A DNA stretch of 64,000 bases from Paenibacillus thermotolerans (GCF_028745515.1 NZ_JAQZSG010000018.1:1-64000); one strand, 5' to 3'; numbered from the stretch's first letter, positions 44,100 to 53,199 are shown. The notes: generated by a model from the sequence alone, not told the origin. Program-made: numbers and translations.

Positions 44100-46004
44100 A
44101 TGTCATTTATGAGAGCCGAAACCCGCAAAAAGAGACAGTCGGTCATCGACTGCGCTATGCGGCTTTTTATCGAAAAGGGCTACGATGCCGTGTCCGTAGA
44201 CGAGATCATATCCGCCTCCGGCATATCGAAGGGAACGTTTTACCATTATTTTTCGAGCAAAGAGGCTTTGCTGCTAGAGCTGATGGCCGGACAAACCGAC
44301 ACGGTGGAGCGTTGGGCAAAAACGACGCCGGCTCGCGTCGAATCGTTGGAGCGCCACATTAACCGCCTGTTTTTAGACTTAGCGTCTAACATTGCCGGAT
44401 ACCCGAAGCTGATCCGTAGCTTAGCTGCTTTATATATGAACAACCGCGAATTGCGTAACCGGCAGGAGAACGACCTGGCCGCGCTTCGCCATGCGCTGAT
44501 GCGCTGGCTGCCGGATGAGCGGAAAGCCGATCTTATGGTTTCGGTTTACTTGGGCACAGTAACTCAATGGGCTTATCTGGAAGACGGAGATTTAATGAAG
44601 ATGCTGCAATCGAATTTATCTGCCGCGTGGGCCGGGCTTCGTGCTACGGAGCTGCCGGAGCCGGTCGATTTGTCGATTATGACCAAGGAGGAATATCGAA
44701 TGAAGGTAGCCGTCATCGGAGGCGGACTCGCCGGACTAACCGCTGCCGCCTATTTGTCCGAACAGCCGGATATGGAGGGCATTCTGTTCGAACGCAGCCC
44801 GCAGCTGGGCGGAAGGGCGTTCACATACGAGAAATCGGGGTTTACGTTAAACTACGGCGCGCATGCCGTCTACGGCCTGGACCGGCATGAGCTGATGCAT
44901 CTGCAGCAGGAGCTCGGCCTGTCGTTCGGAAGCCAGCAAGTGGATAAACGGAAAGTGATGTACGCCAAGAACGAAAAGCTGACCCCCGCGCCGCTTGATT
45001 TCATGAACCTGATGAAATACGAGCTGCTTCCGTCGATGCAGAAGGTGCGCTTCGTTGCGGAAATTGCCGCCGTCATGGCCCACATTCACAATCTGAAGCA
45101 TTATGCGACGCTCGGCGATTATTTGGCCGAAGCGGATATGGGCGAAGATCTGAAGGAATTGTGGGAGCATCTCGTTTGCTCCAACTTCTTCATTGCGCCG
45201 TCCGACGCCAGGAAGGTGCCCGGCCCCGTCATTGAGGAGTATTATCATAACCTGTTTCTCTCGAACCGGCCGGTGAACTATATTTTGGGCAGCTGGGCGG
45301 TCATTACGAACCAGCTGAAGCAAAAAATCGAAGGCTCGAACCGGTGGTCGATCAAGCTGCAGGAAGCGATCGACGATATCCGTTACGAAGACCGCAAATA
45401 CAAGCTCCGCACGAAGAACGGGGAATACGAGGCGGATCGGGTCGTCTTCGCTATGCCGGTACAGCAGGTGATTAAGCTGCTGAAAGGCACGCCGTGGGAG
45501 CCGTTCATGGCGGAATACGAAGACGTGACGCCTACCGAAGTTATGGTGTACGACATCGGGCTTAGCCGCATCGTCGCCCGCCCGTTCTCTTATATTAGCG
45601 ACATGGACAACAAAATGTTCATCAGCGACGTGTCCGCAACGGATCATACGATCGCGCCCGAGGACGGCCAGCTGCTGCAAGGCATCGCTTACCTTGACGA
45701 TCGCTTCGACAGCGAGGAGGATCGCAAGGCGTACCTGAACGGCAAAACCGAGCAGATGGAAGCGTTGTTCGACAAGCATTATCCAGGCTGGCGCGAGGCG
45801 GTGGCGGTCAAGCGCGTGTCCAAAAAAGCGATGGTTTCCAGCGTCAAAAATATCGTAACCAACAAGCTGCTGCCCGTACGGATGGAGCATGTGCCGTTCT
45901 ACTTCTGCGGAGACGGCTGCCAAGGCAAGGGCGAGCTGGCGGAGCGCGCTTTCTCGAGCGCCCGCGCCGCAGCCAAAACGCTCATCAACGACAGCAAAAA
46001 ATAA
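44100..46004 (+). CDS. TetR regulator fused in frame to an FAD-dependent amine-oxidase-type oxidoreductase
   Basis: One uninterrupted 634-codon frame. Residues 1-195 are a full TetR protein with helix-turn-helix SVDEIISASGISKGTFYHYF and a helical ligand domain. Residues 201-634 are an FAD oxidoreductase of the phytoene-desaturase/amine-oxidase class, with the dinucleotide motif VIGGGLAGLTAAAYLS, FERSPQLGGRAFTYE and the C-terminal FAD contact VPFYFCGDGCQGKGELAERA. Codon 201 is an ATG (44700) preceded by AAGGAGGAATATCGA, an ideal ribosome site, so the enzyme can also be made alone. Either a true fusion or two genes whose intervening stop was lost. The region upstream is AT-rich and shared with the divergent Rieske gene. 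Confidence 0.88.
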   Translation: MSFMRAETRKKRQSVIDCAMRLFIEKGYDAVSVDEIISASGISKGTFYHYFSSKEALLLELMAGQTDTVERWAKTTPARVESLERHINRLFLDLASNIAGYPKLIRSLAALYMNNRELRNRQENDLAALRHALMRWLPDERKADLMVSVYLGTVTQWAYLEDGDLMKMLQSNLSAAWAGLRATELPEPVDLSIMTKEEYRMKVAVIGGGLAGLTAAAYLSEQPDMEGILFERSPQLGGRAFTYEKSGFTLNYGAHAVYGLDRHELMHLQQELGLSFGSQQVDKRKVMYAKNEKLTPAPLDFMNLMKYELLPSMQKVRFVAEIAAVMAHIHNLKHYATLGDYLAEADMGEDLKELWEHLVCSNFFIAPSDARKVPGPVIEEYYHNLFLSNRPVNYILGSWAVITNQLKQKIEGSNRWSIKLQEAIDDIRYEDRKYKLRTKNGEYEADRVVFAMPVQQVIKLLKGTPWEPFMAEYEDVTPTEVMVYDIGLSRIVARPFSYISDMDNKMFISDVSATDHTIAPEDGQLLQGIAYLDDRFDSEEDRKAYLNGKTEQMEALFDKHYPGWREAVAVKRVSKKAMVSSVKNIVTNKLLPVRMEHVPFYFCGDGCQGKGELAERAFSSARAAAKTLINDSKK

Positions 46005-46014
46005 TAATGCCAGC

Positions 46015-46047
46015 AAGCGGCCGTCCCCTGCCGGAGACGGTCGCTTT
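46015..46047 (+). terminator. Terminator after the TetR/oxidoreductase gene
   Basis: Stem AAGCGGCCGTC / GACGGTCGCTT with one mismatch, followed by TTCATGTTTTTT. It lies 11 bp past the stop. Confidence 0.8.
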
Positions 46048-46087
46048 TCATGTTTTTTCCGTTTATACTGGGTGGCGGGTGATTCAG

Positions 46088-46762
46088 ATGAAAACTACGA
46101 TTTTATATATCGAGGACGATATCGAGATTGGCTCCATAACGAAGGAGGATCTGGAAGGAAGAGGCTACTCCGTATGCTGGCTCACATCAGGAGACGGCGC
46201 GGCACAGCAAGCGGAGAGCGCCGACCTGATCGTGCTGGACGTCATGCTTCCCGGGCTGGACGGATTCTCGGTCGGGCAGCGGCTGAAAAGGGAGTTCCCT
46301 TCCACCCCGGTGCTGATGCTGTCCGCGCGCACGGCCGTCGAGGACAAGCTCCAGGGCCTGCAATTTGCCGACGATTACTTGACCAAGCCGTTTCATCCGG
46401 AGGAGCTCGCCGCCAGAATCGAGGTGCTGCTGCGCCGGAGCTCCCCTGCTGCACCGCAAGAAACGCACCTCGGCCATCTGACCGTCAGGGAACGGGAACA
46501 TCGGGTCATCGATCAAAGAACGGGCGAAGACATCGTGCTTACGGGAAAGCAATTTCACATTTTTAAGTATCTCTTAAAGCATCCGAACCGAATATTGACC
46601 AAAGAACAAATTTATGAAGCGGTTTGGGGCGAGCCGTACATCGAAGGGGACAAGACGCTGATGGTCCATATCCGCTACTTGCGGGAAAAAATCGAAATCG
46701 ATCCCGCGAATCCCGTCATTTTGGAGACGATTCGCGGATTGGGGTACCGGATCAAATGCTGA
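46088..46762 (+). CDS. OmpR/PhoB-type response regulator
   Basis: A 224-residue regulator. The receiver (ILYIEDDIEIGSITKEDL, phospho-Asp in IVLDVMLPGLDG, Lys in YLTKPF) is followed by a winged-helix DNA-binding domain (LTGKQFHIFKYLLKHPNRIL, MVHIRYLREKIEIDP, ETIRGLGYRIK). The start at 46088 matches the domain edge and follows GGCGGGTGATTCAG. Its stop overlaps the kinase start, so the pair is co-translated. Targets unknown; the convergent STAND-like gene and upstream oxidoreductase are candidates only by position. Confidence 0.94.
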   Translation: MKTTILYIEDDIEIGSITKEDLEGRGYSVCWLTSGDGAAQQAESADLIVLDVMLPGLDGFSVGQRLKREFPSTPVLMLSARTAVEDKLQGLQFADDYLTKPFHPEELAARIEVLLRRSSPAAPQETHLGHLTVREREHRVIDQRTGEDIVLTGKQFHIFKYLLKHPNRILTKEQIYEAVWGEPYIEGDKTLMVHIRYLREKIEIDPANPVILETIRGLGYRIKC

Positions 46763-48141
46763 ACTTCTTCAAACGGTCGCTCCTTTGGAAATATGTCGTC
46801 CTCATTTTGATCGCCATCGTACTTCTCCCTATTTCGTTTCCGGTGATTACGATGTTGATGTACCAGCCTTGGCAGAGCCGGCCGGCGGCTGACGAAAGTC
46901 TTTACCCGAACGGCGTGATCCTTGCGAATATGTGGAAAAGCGAAGCCGACGCGCTGGCAGGCTCGTCCGAGGAGAAGATTGCTGCACGGCTTGCGGAGCT
47001 GAAGGAAAAATACAAGGAAGCGACGATGCTGTATGTGAACCGCGACGGGCGAACCGCGCTGAAGCTGCCGGAATCGGCGGAGGCGCCCGAGCTATGGACG
47101 CCGCAGTATACGGCTGCTTTTATGAAGCGTTCTTACGGCGGCGATCCTTTCACGGCGGTCGCGTTGCTTAGCGATGGCGAAGGCAGCGAAAGCGGCGAAG
47201 ACGGCTTTATTGTGTTTCAGGTGCCGCGGTCCGTCATCGTGAAGCCCGACGGACCGTCAGCGGCCGCTTCCCAATACGCCATCACCGCGACGCTCGCCGT
47301 TCTCGCCTTATTTTTGCTTATGTCGGTGCTTTTCTTTATCCGGGTTCGGCGGCGGCTCGTGCGGCTGCAGCACGCGATGCTGTTTCCGTCTGCCGGGGAG
47401 CCGCCGCAGCCCGTTCAGGTCAAAAGCACGGACGAAATCGGAATGCTCGAGCGCTCCTTTAACGACATGATCGAGCAGCTGGAGCGGAGCCGGCGGCGCG
47501 AGAAAGAAGAGGAGTCGCTGCGCAAGCAGCTCATCGCCAACCTTTCCCACGATTTGCGCACGCCGCTGACCGCGATTCAAGGGCATGCGCACCGGCTGCG
47601 GAACGAGCCGCTCACCTCGGCCGGCAAGCAGTCCGTCGAGCTCATCCACGGGAAGGTCGACTATTTGGGCCGGCTCATCGACAATCTGTTCTCGTACACG
47701 CTGCTCTCAACGGGCAAATACCCGTACCGGCCGCAGCGGACCGACATCGTCCGTCTTGTTCGCAATATATGCTCCGGCTGGTACCCTGCGTTTGAGCGGG
47801 AACATTTTGACATTGAGATCGATTTGCCCGACGCCTCCCTCTATTGGGACGTTGACCCGCAGTGGCTGGAGCGCGTGCTCGACAACTTCCTTCAGAACGT
47901 TATGCGTCACGCGAAGGAAGGAAAATTTGTCGGCGTACGGGTGGCCGAGTCGGATGGCCGGGCTCTTATTATGCTGCGCGACAAAGGGCCGGGCATGAAC
48001 GGCGGCTCCCGCGAAAAAGGCGCAGGGATAGGACTTTCCATATCCGCGCTCATGCTCAAGGAAATGAACGTCGAATGGGATATGCACTCCACCGGTCAAG
48101 GCACCGAGATCGTTCTGTCGAAAGGGCTCGGTTACCTTTGA
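46756..48141 (+). CDS. Sensor histidine kinase (EnvZ/PhoR class)
   Basis: A 461-residue membrane kinase. Transmembrane helices lie near residues 10-35 (YVVLILIAIVLLPISFPVI) and about 175-200, bounding a roughly 140-residue extracellular sensor. A HAMP linker follows. The phospho-His is in LIANLSHDLRTPLTAIQGHA, and ATP-binding boxes are DNFLQNVMRHA, DKGPGMNG and GAGIGLSISALML. The ATG at 46756 overlaps the regulator stop. The 3-prime end overlaps by 10 bp with the convergent STAND-like gene. Confidence 0.94.
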   Translation: MLNFFKRSLLWKYVVLILIAIVLLPISFPVITMLMYQPWQSRPAADESLYPNGVILANMWKSEADALAGSSEEKIAARLAELKEKYKEATMLYVNRDGRTALKLPESAEAPELWTPQYTAAFMKRSYGGDPFTAVALLSDGEGSESGEDGFIVFQVPRSVIVKPDGPSAAASQYAITATLAVLALFLLMSVLFFIRVRRRLVRLQHAMLFPSAGEPPQPVQVKSTDEIGMLERSFNDMIEQLERSRRREKEEESLRKQLIANLSHDLRTPLTAIQGHAHRLRNEPLTSAGKQSVELIHGKVDYLGRLIDNLFSYTLLSTGKYPYRPQRTDIVRLVRNICSGWYPAFEREHFDIEIDLPDASLYWDVDPQWLERVLDNFLQNVMRHAKEGKFVGVRVAESDGRALIMLRDKGPGMNGGSREKGAGIGLSISALMLKEMNVEWDMHSTGQGTEIVLSKGLGYL

Positions 48142-50153
48142 ACGGACAACAGCTGATATAAACGCGCCAACGCTTTGTTCAAGTGCCGGTAATAGGTGGC
48201 CATGGAAAGATTCAGCCTTTCGGCGACCAGCTCATGCGGACGTATGTTTTGGATATAGGCAAGCTTGATCAGCTCGCTCAGCATGGCGTCTCTGTCGTCG
48301 GTTTCGGACATGATCGCGAGCGCATCCATAATATCGTCCTGAACGGAGCCCGCCGTCTTCGAGCGATGAGGGAACAACTGCGCATATACATCGGTTAGCG
48401 GCGAGCTGCCCGCGAGCTGCTTCCAATTTTTCATTATTTTTTTGAGCTCCACAACGCCGTCCTCTTCCCTTGGCGAGGCGGATGCGGCCGACGAACGGCT
48501 CGCTATTAATTTGTCGAGCTTCGTGATAAAGTCGTCCTTGGTCAAGTCCAACACGAAGGTGCGGTACTCCGTTCCGGCTTCGGTCGTCGCCTCCGCCCAT
48601 TCCTTCCGCTCGAAGCCGCAGTACTCGAAAATCGGGAACCATTCCTCCAAACAAGTAAAATCAACAACCCATTCCGCCGCCGCAAAATGATTAATAATCG
48701 TATTCAACAGGTACGTCCTCGCCTGATCCTCCAGCTCGGGAATCATCCCGATGAACGCCAGAAAGTACGCCCTCGGACGCGGCTTCCAGCCGCCGGCGAG
48801 CCGCTTTAACAACGGCTCGGTCGAGAGCAGCTGCAAACAGCGTTCGTGCAGCGGCACCATGGCATAAAAGGCGACCATCTCATCCCGCTTCCACAGCGTC
48901 ACGAACGAAGAGGGCTCCATCTCCCATACCGGGCGCAGCAGCGCGGAAAGATGCTTTTCCGGCACTTCCGACTTGGTTGCCGCCTGAAGATAGCGGGTAT
49001 ACAGCGACGAAACTTCCGGGAGATCGCTTTCGCGGCATTCCCGAAGCTCCATATCGTCTTCCATCTGACCCGAGAAGAACGTGCTTCGGACAAGCGGATC
49101 GTCGTGCAAATTCATTTTGTCCAGATGAAGCTTGTAACGCAGCTGCGGATTGTTCTTCTCTTCCCACCGGATATGTTCGAGTCCCTTGCGGCGCATCTGC
49201 TCATACGCATTCGGCTTTCGGCGCATAAAATCCTCAAGCGCCCAAGAACGAATGCTGTCGTGCAGCGTCCAATCCTCCTCCATCATGATAACGAACGGCA
49301 TTTGGATAAACTGCCGAAACGCTTCCGTACTCATTTCCTCTTCCAATACCGCGGCAAGCCGCTCCTCGTTGAACCGCCAATACACCGAAGCGGCTTCGAG
49401 CAGCCGCTGAAACGAAGGCTCCAGCCCCTGCAGCAGCTCATTCATCAAAATGGAGACTAACCGGTATCGCTCCGCCCGATTGATCGGTCTGTTCTCTCCG
49501 CTGCGGAGCAGCAGTTCCGCCGCAAGCGTCATGGCAAGCGGAACCCCTCCGGAAAACCGAAACAATTGGGTTTGCCTGTTCAGATCGAGGAGACCTCTTT
49601 TTTGCGCGTACGATTCCACTTCTTTGTGCGTAAGCGCGGGAAGCTGTACCGAATGAATATTACCGTTCCATTCGGAGCGGAGCCATCCTCCGGTCAGCGG
49701 GTGACGTCCGGCCGTAACAATGCGAACGGAATCATCGAAGCGCTGAAGCCAGCCGGTCAGCCATTCTTCCAGCGGCCGCCAATATTCAAACGCGTCCAAC
49801 AGCAATACGACGGGAAGTCCCGTATACTGGGAGCGGCGCATCAAATTCATGACCATTTCCGCTTCATCTAGCTCGGATTGATCCGGCTCCGGAAGCTGAT
49901 CCGCAAGCTGCGCCAGAACGTCCTCTTTCCGGCGAATTCCCCTGCTCCCATTCACGTAGTAACAGCAAGCGTCCTTCATTTCCCTCCTAAACTGCAGCAG
50001 CAGCGACGATTTTCCGATTCCGCCCTGCCCGTATAGATGCAGCCACGGTTCCGGCGACTCCCTTAGAGCGTGCTTGCGCAGCGTCTCCATTTCCCGTTGT
50101 CTGCCGGCAAAATAAATGTGCTGCTCATGAAGCAGCTTTTCGCTAATTCGCAT
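48132..50153 (-). CDS. STAND-like ATPase regulator with GNAT-like middle and C-terminal helix-turn-helix
   Basis: A 673-residue multi-domain protein. Residues about 15-330 form an AAA/STAND NTPase with Walker A GQGGIGKSS (42-50), Walker B VVLLLDAFEYW and a winged-helix region. The middle (about 340-560) looks like a GNAT-type acetyltransferase fold (VAFYAMVPLHERCLQLL, AYFLAFIGMIPELEDQARTY, WFPIFEYCGFERKEW), although the acetyl-CoA loop is not clear. The last 65 residues form a helix-turn-helix (LVAERLNLSMATYYRHLNKA). This is a MalT-like plan: a switchable ATPase driving a DNA-binding tail. Start at 50153 has GGTGGGGTG 6 bp upstream. Targets unknown. Confidence 0.8.
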   Translation of the reverse strand: MRISEKLLHEQHIYFAGRQREMETLRKHALRESPEPWLHLYGQGGIGKSSLLLQFRREMKDACCYYVNGSRGIRRKEDVLAQLADQLPEPDQSELDEAEMVMNLMRRSQYTGLPVVLLLDAFEYWRPLEEWLTGWLQRFDDSVRIVTAGRHPLTGGWLRSEWNGNIHSVQLPALTHKEVESYAQKRGLLDLNRQTQLFRFSGGVPLAMTLAAELLLRSGENRPINRAERYRLVSILMNELLQGLEPSFQRLLEAASVYWRFNEERLAAVLEEEMSTEAFRQFIQMPFVIMMEEDWTLHDSIRSWALEDFMRRKPNAYEQMRRKGLEHIRWEEKNNPQLRYKLHLDKMNLHDDPLVRSTFFSGQMEDDMELRECRESDLPEVSSLYTRYLQAATKSEVPEKHLSALLRPVWEMEPSSFVTLWKRDEMVAFYAMVPLHERCLQLLSTEPLLKRLAGGWKPRPRAYFLAFIGMIPELEDQARTYLLNTIINHFAAAEWVVDFTCLEEWFPIFEYCGFERKEWAEATTEAGTEYRTFVLDLTKDDFITKLDKLIASRSSAASASPREEDGVVELKKIMKNWKQLAGSSPLTDVYAQLFPHRSKTAGSVQDDIMDALAIMSETDDRDAMLSELIKLAYIQNIRPHELVAERLNLSMATYYRHLNKALARLYQLLSVQR

Positions 50154-50315
50154 GGAAAGCACCCCACCGCCAATATTGCCCCGTATTAGTTTCATTATAT
50201 TTGAATCCTAATTACAGGCATATCAAAAAATGAGAGTAATTTGATATTGTTTTTGGGAGTGTCCGCCGATTACCATAATTCGGAGACTTATACCATGTGA
50301 AACGAGGAGAGATTG

Positions 50316-51848
50316 ATGTTGACAAAAAGGCGGCTTCCTATATTTTTGTCCGTTGTTGTCGGTGCCCTCTTACTCATGATCTTCATGCAGCAACCGATGC
50401 TTTCGGCGGCCAATGAGGTGCACGTTTATTTTGACGGAGAGCGGCTTCAGTTTGAGCATGCGCAGCCGGTTATCAAAGACGGACGCGCACTCGTCCCGTT
50501 CCGTAAGTTGTTCGAAACCTTAGGATTTCAGGTGAAATGGAATCAATCTTTGCGGCAAGCCGTCGGAGAGAAGGAAGGTCTCACGATTGAATTAACGATC
50601 GACAGCAACAAGGCGAAGGTCAACGGAAAGATTGTTACTTTGGACGTCCCCCCTCAGATTGTAAACAACAGCACGATGGTGCCGCTTCGTTTCGTCTCCG
50701 AGAACAGCGGGTATGCCGTCGGCTTCAGTACGAAAGGGTCGGTATCGACCATTACGATTGGAGACGAAGCCCCCGGCGGCAGTACCGGAAATGGCGGGAA
50801 TGGCGAATCAAAGTCAGCCGATAAAGCCGAGCCCTATGTTGTGAAGGGCCGAGTTGTCGATCCTGACGGCAAACCGGTCAAAGGCGCCGAAGTGTTTGCC
50901 GACAATCAGCTTATTTATAACAGCAATCTTACGGTCGTTACGGATGCAGACGGGTATTACCGCATCGAGCTTCCGCTGCTCGCCACCACATGGAATATGG
51001 GCGGCTATTACAACTTAAAGACGGGCGGCAAGGAGCTGCAGATCGAATTGGAGTCCGTTACGGATGAGCCGTTTGCCGGTAACACCGGAGCCGTTCGGAA
51101 TTTTGTGATGAATCCGAACACGAGCATCGGCGAGCTCTTTGTATATTCGGAAATTACCGATTTATTCAGCGAATCGGACATCATCATGACGATCACTCCG
51201 ATCGTTAACGGCAAGGAAGGAACGCCGATCACCAAACGCGGCTATAACTTTCCGGGCGGCTTCGGTTTGAGGGAGCTGCCTGCATCAGGAACCTATAAAA
51301 TAACTGCCCAGTATGCTCCGGAGGGAGCGGAGCCGAAGCCGGCGCTCGTTCGGGTACGGTTTGAGAAGGAATACAAGGAATCGACCCTATTTACTTTTAA
51401 AACGTTCGTTCCCGGAATCGAAAGAGCGGAAATTGAGGTCAAACGACCTGCAACCACCGAGCAACCCGCTTCCTCCGGTCAAACCGGAACTAACGGAACA
51501 ACGCCCGCTGCAAATTCATCTCAGAAGGAAACAATCGGAACGCTTACGTTCCACTGGGACATCAGCGACGCTTTCGATAACGGGTACTGGGATTATGAGA
51601 GGGATGTTGTGGTTACGCTGACTCCCGTGGGTTCAAACACATCTATGAAGAAGACATACGAGGAGCTAGGGATCAGCCTGCCGGTCGGAACCTATAAGGC
51701 AACCGCCGTCTATGCCCCCTCCGGCCAATCGCCGGTCCCGATTCTACTTCGCGTGAAAGATACCGGTGAATATAAGCAGTCCGTCGAATTCAGCTTCACC
51801 GAAAGCGTCGGAAGCTTCTCCGCCGCGCTTGAATTTAAGATGCCGTAA
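50316..51848 (+). CDS. Secreted protein with copper-amine-oxidase-N (stalk) domain and carboxypeptidase-like repeats
   Basis: A 510-residue exported protein. The signal peptide is at residues 7-32 (FLSVVVGALLLMIFM). A copper-amine-oxidase N domain follows (IKDGRALVPFRKLFETLG, MVPLRFVSENSGYAVG), a common cell-surface module in Paenibacillus with no catalytic role. A Gly/Asn linker leads to a carboxypeptidase-regulatory-like beta domain (VVDPDGKPVKGAEV), and two similar beta repeats with KRGYNFPGGFGLRELPASG and KKTYEELGISLPVGTYK. The start at 50316 follows GAGGAGAGATT. Probably structural or binding; no enzyme motif. It is alone with its own terminator. Confidence 0.85.
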   Translation: MLTKRRLPIFLSVVVGALLLMIFMQQPMLSAANEVHVYFDGERLQFEHAQPVIKDGRALVPFRKLFETLGFQVKWNQSLRQAVGEKEGLTIELTIDSNKAKVNGKIVTLDVPPQIVNNSTMVPLRFVSENSGYAVGFSTKGSVSTITIGDEAPGGSTGNGGNGESKSADKAEPYVVKGRVVDPDGKPVKGAEVFADNQLIYNSNLTVVTDADGYYRIELPLLATTWNMGGYYNLKTGGKELQIELESVTDEPFAGNTGAVRNFVMNPNTSIGELFVYSEITDLFSESDIIMTITPIVNGKEGTPITKRGYNFPGGFGLRELPASGTYKITAQYAPEGAEPKPALVRVRFEKEYKESTLFTFKTFVPGIERAEIEVKRPATTEQPASSGQTGTNGTTPAANSSQKETIGTLTFHWDISDAFDNGYWDYERDVVVTLTPVGSNTSMKKTYEELGISLPVGTYKATAVYAPSGQSPVPILLRVKDTGEYKQSVEFSFTESVGSFSAALEFKMP

Positions 51849-51856
51849 TCGACGCA

Positions 51857-51884
51857 AAACCGCCGTTTCAGTGAACGGCGGTTT
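51857..51884 (+). terminator. Terminator of the stalk-protein gene
   Basis: Perfect 11-bp stem AAACCGCCGTT / AACGGCGGTTT with a TCAGTG loop, followed by CTCTGTT. Confidence 0.8.
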
Positions 51885-52042
51885 CTCTGTTGGCAAAATG
51901 AGCTTGTTTGTTTGTCCTCATTGCCAAAAACGAAAGGACAGCGTAGTTATATAAACTTCACGTGGTCGTGGGACCATATGTTTGGTATTATGGTGTAAAC
52001 TAGATGAAATACATAATGAATCCAACGAAAGGAGAGAGCAAA

Positions 52043-52879
52043 TTGTCACCGGCAGAATCAAAAAACGCAGGAGTTCCGGAAATTTTGGATGATTGCATTG
52101 AAATCGATGTGCTATGGGATAATCACGACAAGGCGTTGGTCTGGTTTGAAACGTTTTTAGGGTGGACGAAGATGGCTGAGTTTGATTCGCCCGAACCGGA
52201 AATGTTGAAATTGCGGAATACAGGAGTTGGAGGCGGCAGCTTTTGGATACATTCCATACTCACAAATCAAAAATTGCCATTTCACTATGCTGAACGAGGG
52301 ACAGTCGATCCAAATATAAGATTTTGCTTTAAAGTGCGTGATTTGAACAAACATCGTTCACTTTTTATGGAAAATGGAGTTCGGGTGTCAGACATTTATA
52401 CGGCCAACGATGGCAACGAGTATTTTGATTTCTGGGCGACAGCTGAGGGCATCAGATTCAGTGTTCGGAATGACAAGGCGATGGAAGAAGATGGGCTGGG
52501 TTGGTACGGGTATCGGGTTGGAGTAACGAATTTGCAGCAAGCGGTCGCCTGGTACAACAAGCACTTAGGCATGCCGTTAAAGACGGTAGATGATGAGAGA
52601 GGGTTCGCGGTTATGGATTTGGCTGTGAACCACATGCCGGGCGTCTATAGTCCATGGGTGCTGGAAAAGGTTCCGGAGGGGACTTGCGTCGGCAATATAG
52701 ACGGACCCGTTCGTCCGCTCTTCATCATCCATGATAGGGGTATGTTTTACGCTTACCACCAATATTTGACGGAAATCGGCGTTGAACCTGCACCCATCTC
52801 AGGATTTACGGGTGGGGGAAGAATACATTTTCAGTTCTACGATCCCGATGGAAATAGAATTAATATTACAAATTACTAA
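52043..52879 (+). CDS. Double VOC-domain (glyoxalase/bleomycin-resistance fold) protein
   Basis: A 278-residue protein with two vicinal-oxygen-chelate domains: residues about 12-140 (ALVWFETFLGWTKMAEF) and 155-278 (LQQAVAWYNKHLGMPLKTV, ending HFQFYDPDGNRINITNY). The second has the typical DPDGN metal-side signature. Function unknown; members act on small electrophiles or bind drugs. I place the start at a TTG (52043) with AAAGGAGAG six bases upstream; an in-frame ATG at 52004 has none. Base composition is visibly more AT-rich than the neighbouring genes, hinting at a different origin. Confidence 0.8.
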   Translation: MSPAESKNAGVPEILDDCIEIDVLWDNHDKALVWFETFLGWTKMAEFDSPEPEMLKLRNTGVGGGSFWIHSILTNQKLPFHYAERGTVDPNIRFCFKVRDLNKHRSLFMENGVRVSDIYTANDGNEYFDFWATAEGIRFSVRNDKAMEEDGLGWYGYRVGVTNLQQAVAWYNKHLGMPLKTVDDERGFAVMDLAVNHMPGVYSPWVLEKVPEGTCVGNIDGPVRPLFIIHDRGMFYAYHQYLTEIGVEPAPISGFTGGGRIHFQFYDPDGNRINITNY

Positions 52880-52933
52880 CATAGTTTTGACGTTGAAATG
52901 ATTTGTTATTTTTCACACGACGGAATACCCGGC

Positions 52934-53037
52934 TTTTAAACTACGACTGACCAATTGGCGTATATCGAAGTATGTTGCGTTGGATGGACACCGAGATTTT
53001 GATTCTGTATGTGAATTGGTTAGTCGTGGTTTTAAAA
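52934..53037. mobile_element. Small MITE-like element with 23-bp terminal inverted repeats
   Basis: TTTTAAACTACGACTGACC begins the left end (52934-52956), and the inverse, ending GGTTAGTCGTGGTTTTAAAA, forms the right end (53014-53037). The two arms match at about 20 of 23 positions. The interior is about 57 bp without a gene. No clear target-site duplication is visible. The right arm supplies the stop codon of the gene remnant to its right. Confidence 0.55.
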
Positions 53038-53199
53038 AAAGGCATAAAGTCCGCCTTCGAAGTATTTATATTCCCGTTCTCCTACTATTTTTCTCCCGTA
53101 GCCTTCAAAGAAAGCATCGATCTCCGAATCGGTTTCAATCGCATTAGGCTTTGGACGAATAGCTAAAGATACATCTCTGCCAGCTTTGAATCCGATCTC
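53032..53199 (-). pseudogene. C-terminal gene remnant, about 55 codons
   Basis: On the minus strand a frame continuing past the SDR stop reads IGFKAGRDVSLAIRPKPN, then EIDAFFEGYGRKIVGEREY and FEGGLYAFF, ending at TAA inside the MITE-like element. There is no start codon or ribosome site. The sequence looks protein-coding, not random, and appears to be the tail of a gene whose front was lost. I do not recognise the family. Confidence 0.4.

Noticed and set aside
44847-46016. Minus-strand frame of 389 codons opposite the FAD oxidoreductase
   Set aside because: Shadow of the coding strand, with Arg/His/Val-rich content typical of antisense frames.
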